Source: Chloroflexota bacterium (GTDB lineage: Bacteria; Chloroflexota; Dehalococcoidia; SZUA-161). Taken from it: a stretch of 9,882 nt of DNA. The notes beneath the pieces were generated by a model, which was given only the letters and a program-made list of their open reading frames with translations, did not search any database and was not told the DNA's origin. The stretch spans positions 1-9,882 of the forward strand of contig QIGA01000084.1 of the NCBI GenBank assembly GCA_003229915.1, given 5' to 3'. This document shows, in pieces, positions 5,719 to 9,882 of the stretch (positions within the stretch are counted from its first letter, which is position 1; every line of letters begins with the position of its first letter). The translations under genes and the position numbers were made by a program.

Positions 5719-8616
5719 ATGCAGACAGTGATCTTAGCAAAACTGCGGCGCTACTCAGCGGAGTCCCGAGGGCAGATTGCCCTGGTACTCCTTATCCTTG
5801 TGGCTTCGCTGGTGGTGCGGCTACTCCTGTTTCGCCTCTCGGGCTATCACATAGATCAGGCGTCTTTCAGCGCCTGGTTTAACGTCGCTGCGGAAAAAGG
5901 GCTACCTGGCTTCTACGATGCTATCTGGAGCGACTATCCTCCGTTCAACGTCTACATCTTCTGGCTGTTCGGGAAGCTGTCCCAGGCCGTAGGCCCGGAT
6001 AGCTTGCCCTTTATCATTAAGCTGCCCCAGAATCTTTTTGACCTTGCTACGGCCTTTCTTATCTTCCGTTTCTTGCGCGAGAGGTTCTCTTTCAAAGTAT
6101 CTCTGGCAGTCATGGCCATTTATGCCTTCAACCCCGCAACCATCTTTGACCTGGCGGTGTGGGGTCAGATGGATTCCATCTACACTTTCTTCATGGTTGC
6201 ATCACTCTACTCCGCTCTGCGCTCAAAATACGAGCTTTCAGGGGGGCTGCTAAGCCTGGCCATACTTACCAAGCCTCAAGGCATTATCCTGCTACCGGTG
6301 GTAGCCTACATAATACTGAGAAATGGAGGCTGGTGGCGTGCCTTGTCCAGCAGCGTTGCTTTCGGAGCTATTGTCTTTCTGGTCATCCTCCCGTTCAACT
6401 GGGAGAACCCGATAGCGTTCTTGGTTGACCGTTACGCGGGCTACAATTTGTATCCTTATAACAGTGTCAACGCTTACAATTTGTGGGCACTACTCGGCTT
6501 TTGGAAGCCGGACACTGTTTCATATCTCGGCCTGACATATCAGCAATGGGGCGGTCTGGCCTTCGGTGCCTTTTCCGCCTTCGTCATGTGGCAGCTCCAT
6601 CGCAGGTATGCCCCCCGAGCGGCTATTTTTGCCGTCTTTCTGCTGGCGTTCGGCTTTTTCATGTTTATGACCAGAATGCACGAACGTTATCTCTTCTCAG
6701 TGTTCGCGCTCCTGGCACTAGGATGGTATGCACGGTTCACACTCTGGCTCTATCTGGGGCTCGTGATAACGTTTTTCGCCCAACTGTTCTACGTCCTGTC
6801 CGTGCTCAAGGCCGAGTCTTTCATCTCGGATGGACACTGGTCCATCTATGTTCTGGTGCCTGCCAATATCATTCTATTGGGCCTGTCGTTGTGGACTTTC
6901 TGGCGGATGCAGAGAGCCAAACCAGCGGAGACTGAGGCGGAGCCACCGCCTTCTGAATTGCCATCCTGGGACGATATGGAGGGGCCATCGGCTCGCAGGG
7001 GAATCAAACTCTGGAGCGCGCCTGTCGGTGTGGCGGCTCTCGTCATCATCTTCCTCTCCGTTTCTGTTTGGAATCTGGGCGACCTGAGCGCCCCCAGCTC
7101 AGACTTTGTTCCTGCAAATGACATTGTGGATGTCTATCTCGATCTTGGGGAGCCAGCCCGAGTGGACAAGGTCTTCTTCCTCTTGCAGGATGCCAGTGAT
7201 GTCGATGTAGACGTCTACTGGGGCTCACCGGATGACTGGAACTTCCAGACCAACCTGTCGAGGTCCGGGGTCTGGCGGAAGTGGGAAGATATCTCTCTGG
7301 GGCAGGAGACCAGATATGTTCGACTGGCGTTCAAAGGGGGCTCGGGGCGAATTGGGGAAGTGGCCTTATTCTCGGGCGACCAGAAGCTGGATATAAGCGA
7401 GGTCATAGACGAAGGGGGTACAGGGCAGGGAGTAGCCCTTATCGACGAGCAGTACCTTGTTGATCAGCCGGCCAGCCACAAATCGGGTACTTACTTCGAT
7501 GAGATATACTACGTCCGCGCAGCCGAGGAGCATTTGAAGCTGGAGATTCCCTACGGGGAGAGGACTCACCCGCCGATGAGCAAACTCATCATTGCCGCCA
7601 GCATAGGGCTCTTTGGGCACAATCCCTTCGCCTGGCGCATCGTCGGGGTCATCTTCGCAGCCCTGATGATTCCTCTCATCTATCAGTTTGCCCGGCGCAT
7701 GTTTGGATCGCCCCGCGCAGGATTTGTCGCCGCCTTCCTGCTGACATTTGACTTCATGCACTTTACCCAGTCTCGTATTGTGACGCCTGAGACCTTCGTC
7801 CTGTTCTTCGTCATGGCCATGTTCTACTTCTTCTACTTGTACTGGCAAGCCCCGGAACATAGGGGGAGATACCTCTTCCTGAGCCTCGTATTCTTTGGAT
7901 TTGGGTTCGCCACCAAGTGGGTCGTCATGTGGGGTTTTGTTGGCCTGGCACTGCTTCTGATTCTGCTGAAATGGCGCAAGCCAAGCTCCAGGAATGAGGT
8001 CTACTGGTTCATAGGCGGCTTGGGCGCGGCGGCGGCCGTCTACATGCTTTCCTACATCCCCTACTTCCTGGCGGGTTGGGACTTGAGAGATTTCTGGAAC
8101 CAACAGTTCTTTATGCTTAGATTCCATTCCGGACTGACAGCAGGGCATCCCTTCAGTTCCGCTTGGTGGACGTGGCCCCTGATGCTCCGGCCTCTATGGG
8201 TGTACGTAGGGAACTTCGCTGACACCACCTCTTACATCGCCTCTCTGGGTAATCCCGCCCTCTGGTGGGCGGGCATCCCTGCGATGATAGCCACGATATG
8301 GCTTGCGGTGAAGCGCAGGAACAGGATCGCCACTTTTATCCTGATCCCCTTCCTGGCACAGTGGCTGATATTCGCCCTGATCGGACGGGTTCTCTTCATC
8401 TACCATTTCTACCCCAATGTGCTGTTCGTAATCCTCGCCGTTACACTCTGGATAGAGTGGCTTTGGAGTCGGTACAGGTGGGGTAGAAGGGCCATAGTGG
8501 GCTATCTGGCCCTCAATGTCGCCGGCTTCGTCCTTTTCTTCCCCGTTATCTCAGGACTGCCTATGGCGGAGAGCTACTGGGACGCCCTGAGGTGGATGGT
8601 GAACTGGGTAACCTAG
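5719..8616 (+). CDS. Two-module GT-C / PMT-like glycosyltransferase
   Basis: A 965-residue membrane protein made of two glycosyltransferase-like halves. The N-terminal half (about 1-395) is polytopic with YHIDQ (D46) in the first loop, SDYPP (D72), WGQMDS (148-153) and MHERYLF (from 320), a pattern of bacterial GT-C mannosyltransferase-like proteins. A charged Pro/Glu-rich cytoplasmic linker (about 396-430) and one membrane segment lead to an extracytoplasmic beta-rich region (about 455-565: VDVYLDLGEPARVDKV, ETRYVRLAF), probably discoidin- or jelly-roll-like. The C-terminal half resembles GT39/PMT enzymes: FDEIYYVRAAEEHL with the acidic pair D594/E595, HPPMSK (617-622), FGHNPFAWRIVG and SRIVTPETF (R686, E691, where relatives often have Asp). 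The sugar donor is presumably a polyprenyl-phosphate hexose and the acceptor is unknown. ATG 5719 has only a weak GGGG 11 bases upstream. It follows the YYY gene after 206 bp containing a repeat, so it may have its own promoter. It ends before the hairpin at 8701-8756. Confidence 0.9.
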   Translation: MQTVILAKLRRYSAESRGQIALVLLILVASLVVRLLLFRLSGYHIDQASFSAWFNVAAEKGLPGFYDAIWSDYPPFNVYIFWLFGKLSQAVGPDSLPFIIKLPQNLFDLATAFLIFRFLRERFSFKVSLAVMAIYAFNPATIFDLAVWGQMDSIYTFFMVASLYSALRSKYELSGGLLSLAILTKPQGIILLPVVAYIILRNGGWWRALSSSVAFGAIVFLVILPFNWENPIAFLVDRYAGYNLYPYNSVNAYNLWALLGFWKPDTVSYLGLTYQQWGGLAFGAFSAFVMWQLHRRYAPRAAIFAVFLLAFGFFMFMTRMHERYLFSVFALLALGWYARFTLWLYLGLVITFFAQLFYVLSVLKAESFISDGHWSIYVLVPANIILLGLSLWTFWRMQRAKPAETEAEPPPSELPSWDDMEGPSARRGIKLWSAPVGVAALVIIFLSVSVWNLGDLSAPSSDFVPANDIVDVYLDLGEPARVDKVFFLLQDASDVDVDVYWGSPDDWNFQTNLSRSGVWRKWEDISLGQETRYVRLAFKGGSGRIGEVALFSGDQKLDISEVIDEGGTGQGVALIDEQYLVDQPASHKSGTYFDEIYYVRAAEEHLKLEIPYGERTHPPMSKLIIAASIGLFGHNPFAWRIVGVIFAALMIPLIYQFARRMFGSPRAGFVAAFLLTFDFMHFTQSRIVTPETFVLFFVMAMFYFFYLYWQAPEHRGRYLFLSLVFFGFGFATKWVVMWGFVGLALLLILLKWRKPSSRNEVYWFIGGLGAAAAVYMLSYIPYFLAGWDLRDFWNQQFFMLRFHSGLTAGHPFSSAWWTWPLMLRPLWVYVGNFADTTSYIASLGNPALWWAGIPAMIATIWLAVKRRNRIATFILIPFLAQWLIFALIGRVLFIYHFYPNVLFVILAVTLWIEWLWSRYRWGRRAIVGYLALNVAGFVLFFPVISGLPMAESYWDALRWMVNWVT

Positions 8617-8700
8617 AACTCGATAGATTATCCACGGTTTTGCTGAGAGGAAGATGTCGGGTCTTGCTATCGGAACTAAGTTTCCTGTGAACTTTTGGAT

Positions 8701-8756
8701 ACAATAACTGAGCCCACTGAAATGGACTCCATTTCCACAGTGGGCGCAGCTATTGT
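8701..8756. terminator. Bidirectional bipartite terminator hairpin
   Basis: GCCCACTG (8712-8719) pairs with CAGTGGGC (8738-8745), AAATGG (8720-8725) with CCATTT (8729-8734) around an ACT loop, and the outer CTG/CAG (8708-8710/8747-8749) and ACAATA/TATTGT (8701-8706/8751-8756) continue on the same axis. The T-rich stretch TATTGTTGTT follows on the + strand and TTATTGT on the - strand. It lies between the converging ends of the glycosyltransferase (stop 8616) and the zinc-ribbon gene (stop at 8772), as expected for a shared terminator. The T-tracts are imperfect. Positions 8617-8700 show nothing else recognisable. Confidence 0.7.
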
Positions 8757-8771
8757 TGTTCGATTCGACTA

Positions 8772-8912
8772 TTATGCCTTACCGATTCTGAATACCTTGG
8801 TGCCACACATGGGGCACACACCCTGGGTTGCCGGCTTTCCGTTCTTCATCGTGATCGCTTTGGGATTCTTGATTTCCGTCTTGCCCCGGCACTTCATACA
8901 GTAAGCTTGCAT
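8772..8912 (-). CDS. Small four-cysteine zinc-ribbon protein (DUF5679-like)
   Basis: A 46-residue protein beginning MQAYCMKCRGK and ending VFRIGKA. Two CxxC pairs (C5/C8 and C33/C36) separated by a basic, Asn/Thr/Lys-rich stretch (KNPKAITMKNGKPATQG) form a treble-clef or zinc-ribbon site that should bind one zinc ion. The sequence matches my memory of the small DUF5679 family frequent in Chloroflexota and Actinobacteria; the function of that family is not established. The ATG has an excellent Shine-Dalgarno, AAGGAGA (complement of 8921-8927), 8 bases away, and a promoter lies at 8950-8978. The basic charge would suit nucleic-acid or ribosome binding, which is inference only. A + strand frame over the same bases, starting at TTG 8695, lacks a ribosome-binding site and is an antisense shadow. 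Confidence 0.88.
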   Translation of the reverse strand: MQAYCMKCRGKTEIKNPKAITMKNGKPATQGVCPMCGTKVFRIGKA

Positions 8913-8949
8913 TACAACCGTCTCCTTTCCATATGAATTACTGCGAAGC

Positions 8950-8978
8950 AGAGTAGCAGACTATCCTACGTATGTCAA
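8950..8978 (-). promoter_or_regulatory. Promoter of the zinc-ribbon gene
   Basis: On the - strand, a perfect TTGACA (complement of 8973-8978) is separated by 17 bp from TACTCT (complement of 8950-8955), which is preceded by TGC, making an extended -10. The -10 hexamer itself matches only three of six consensus bases. Transcription would start near 8943, giving a leader of about 30 bases that includes the Shine-Dalgarno of the gene at 8772-8912. It lies between that gene and the lipoprotein, so the small gene can be expressed separately. Confidence 0.6.
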
Positions 8979-9013
8979 TAGCTTTTGCCCCCAAATTCGG
9001 CATGATTATCTCA

Positions 9014-9529
9014 TTACGTTGAGGAAGCGGTAAGATTCAACTGAATGTTGCCGCCTGTTTCCCAGCCTCCCGTCTGATCTGCGGTATAATCCCCTATCTT
9101 GAAAGTTACGGCTGTCCCCTCTGCGTAAGCCGTATCTGCCGGCGGTACTATCTTTATGGCGTATGTCGAGGGGCCATAGACTTCTACTGGTGTGGTCGTG
9201 GTGTATTCATCACCTCTCACTATAGCCGTTATTATGGTACCGTCAGCCACATTAGCGCCATTTAGTTGCGCTGTGCCGCGGAAGCGGCTGGGCGGGTCTG
9301 TGCTCAATAGTGTGGCGGTGGGCGTGGGAGCTGGCGTGATCGTGGGTGTGGGCGCAACCGTGGGCTCCGGCGTGGGCTCAACTGTGGCGGTGGGAGTGAG
9401 GGTAGGTGGGGCAGGTGTTGGCGAGGCAGTTGGAGTGGTGGTGGGCGATTCCCCTCCGCCGCAGCCGCTTGTGACGAGGACAGCCGCTAGGATCAAGAGG
9501 GGGACTAACATGGCTGCTAACTTTCGCAT
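9014..9529 (-). CDS. Thr/Pro-linker lipoprotein with beta-sandwich-like domain
   Basis: A 171-residue exported protein. The signal peptide has a basic start (MRK), a hydrophobic core (about 4-19) and VTSGC with Cys23 as the probable lipidation site; Thr at -3 is not the classic lipobox Leu, so this is likely but not certain. Residues about 27-80 are a low-complexity linker rich in Thr-Pro, a flexible, possibly O-glycosylated spacer. Residues about 83-168 form a compact domain (RFRGTAQLNGANVADGT, VTFKIGDYTADQTGGWETGG, ending NLTASST) resembling carboxypeptidase-regulatory or Ig-like beta domains seen in Chloroflexota surface proteins. Function unknown. The frame is open upstream to an ATG at 9568 (184 aa), but the start at 9529 gives a proper signal peptide and has a strong ribosome-binding site. 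A promoter lies at 9614-9642. No terminator hairpin is evident after the stop. Confidence 0.85.
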   Translation of the reverse strand: MRKLAAMLVPLLILAAVLVTSGCGGGESPTTTPTASPTPAPPTLTPTATVEPTPEPTVAPTPTITPAPTPTATLLSTDPPSRFRGTAQLNGANVADGTIITAIVRGDEYTTTTPVEVYGPSTYAIKIVPPADTAYAEGTAVTFKIGDYTADQTGGWETGGNIQLNLTASST

Positions 9530-9530
9530 T

Positions 9531-9540
9531 TCCTCTCCTT
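9531..9540 (-). promoter_or_regulatory. Ribosome binding site fixing the lipoprotein start
   Basis: The - strand reads AAGGAGAGGA just before ATG 9529, with AGGAG 5 bases from the codon. The upstream in-frame ATG at 9568 would place this sequence inside the coding region (as KGEE) and bury the signal peptide behind 13 polar residues, so the downstream start is preferred. Confidence 0.75.
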
Positions 9541-9613
9541 TTCGCTTTGTGTTAGCATTACGCTGCAAGTGGAAGGTAGTCTATGAGGCAACAGTGTGAC
9601 TTCAATCGTAGCA

Positions 9614-9642
9614 TTTATACGCGATTAAGATCGGTTTGTCAA
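9614..9642 (-). promoter_or_regulatory. Sigma70-type promoter of the lipoprotein gene
   Basis: On the - strand, a perfect TTGACA (complement of 9637-9642) is followed by a 17-bp spacer and TATAAA (complement of 9614-9619, five of six consensus bases). Transcription would start near 9607, leaving a leader of about 78 bases before ATG 9529. It is the strongest promoter match in the window together with the one at 136-164. Confidence 0.75.
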
Positions 9643-9713
9643 TCGCTCTGACAGCCCTGAAATCAACGATTGGCTTTAAAAGCCAGAATTTTGGGTGTCA
9701 TTGCGAGCCCTTC

Positions 9714-9856
9714 GGAGCCTGTCTGAGAATTACGGGTAGGTTGGAGCATCTGCTCCAACCGTGCCTGGAGCTGTGTAGCGTCGTGACTCCTGTCACGACG
9801 GAGAATACGTTGCCACAGGAGTGGCAACGCTACCGAGTTTTCGGACACCCTCCTAG
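9714..9856. repeat. Structured intergenic repeat, long copy
   Basis: This 143-base element has a shorter inverted relative at 5549-5630. It contains three perfect hairpins: GGTTGGAGCA/TGCTCCAACC (9739-9748/9751-9760), CGTCGTGAC/GTCACGACG (9779-9787/9792-9800, loop TCCT) and CGTTGCCAC/GTGGCAACG (9808-9816/9821-9829, loop AGGA). The second and third are enclosed by GTAGCG/CGCTAC (9775-9780/9828-9833), partly overlapping the third stem. The loops TCCT and AGGA are complementary. The TGTCATTGCGAGC just outside (9696-9708) resembles the edge of dispersed repeats known from many bacterial genomes, so the element may extend to there. No transposase is seen, so it may be a non-autonomous mobile element or a REP-like sequence. 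Apart from this and the lipoprotein promoter, positions 9530-9882 hold no gene I can support. Confidence 0.75.
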
Positions 9857-9882
9857 CCAGACTAATGCTTAGTTATGAAAGT

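Noticed and set aside
7366..8148. - strand 260-codon frame within the glycosyltransferase gene
   Set aside because: It is highly charged and Gln/Glu/Pro-rich as expected for the antisense of a hydrophobic gene, has no recognisable domain, and the + strand carries clear GT39-like motifs.
8695..8904. + strand 69-codon hydrophobic frame
   Set aside because: It starts at TTG without a ribosome-binding site, begins inside the terminator hairpin and is antisense to the zinc-ribbon gene, which has a Shine-Dalgarno, promoter and conserved cysteine pattern.
9192..9599. + strand 135-codon Val/Gly-rich frame
   Set aside because: It is the antisense of the Thr/Pro-repeat lipoprotein; the low-complexity Val-Gly composition is the direct consequence of reading the TP repeat backwards.
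9739..9829. CRISPR-like array from the successive hairpins
   Set aside because: The palindromic units differ in sequence, are not direct repeats, and there are no regularly sized spacers.
5549..9856. The inverted repeats as ends of a composite transposon carrying the glycosyltransferase
   Set aside because: The two copies differ greatly in length and core, no transposase or integrase lies between them, and no target-site duplication is visible. They look like independent insertions of a small element.

Overview
The window looks like chromosomal DNA from a Chloroflexota bacterium, most likely of the Dehalococcoidia type. This is inferred from gene content, not from a search. The lineage markers are a polytopic protein with the Chloroflexi/Archaea 'YYY' (DUF2298-like) motifs, a two-domain GT-C glycosyltransferase of a kind common in Chloroflexota, a 46-residue four-cysteine zinc-ribbon protein resembling DUF5679, a Thr/Pro-linker lipoprotein, and hairpin-rich intergenic repeats.

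Layout. Positions 1-188 hold a palindrome and a near-consensus promoter (TTGACA, 17 bp, TATCAT). Positions 189-1823 are a tight two-gene housekeeping operon: rnc (RNase III) and, 6 bp later, ftsY (SRP receptor). After a 184-bp gap with an extended -10 element and a leader hairpin, three large membrane-protein genes follow on the + strand: a ~397-residue GT-C-like protein (2083-3276), a 721-residue YYY-family protein (3347-5512) and a 965-residue protein that joins two GT-C modules through a cytoplasmic linker and an extracytoplasmic beta domain (5719-8616). A strong bipartite hairpin at 8701-8756 probably terminates transcription from both sides. Beyond it, two genes lie on the - strand: a small zinc-ribbon protein (8772-8912) and a lipoprotein (9014-9529). 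Each has its own TTGACA-N17 promoter. The last ~170 bases are a structured repeat, and a shorter diverged copy lies in inverted orientation at 5549-5630.

How the genes fit together. RNase III and FtsY are general RNA processing and membrane protein targeting functions. The three consecutive polytopic proteins look like a lipid-phosphate-sugar-dependent surface glycosylation module: GT-C enzymes take a polyprenyl-phosphate sugar and transfer it on the outer face of the membrane to a glycan, lipid or protein. Donor and acceptor cannot be read from sequence. The lipoprotein is a plausible extracytoplasmic neighbour but nothing in the sequence ties it to the glycosyltransferases.

Points most worth a second look: an RNase III with Cys in place of a conserved metal-binding Asp, the unassigned GT-C/YYY cluster, and the structured repeat whose neighbouring hairpins carry perfectly complementary loops.
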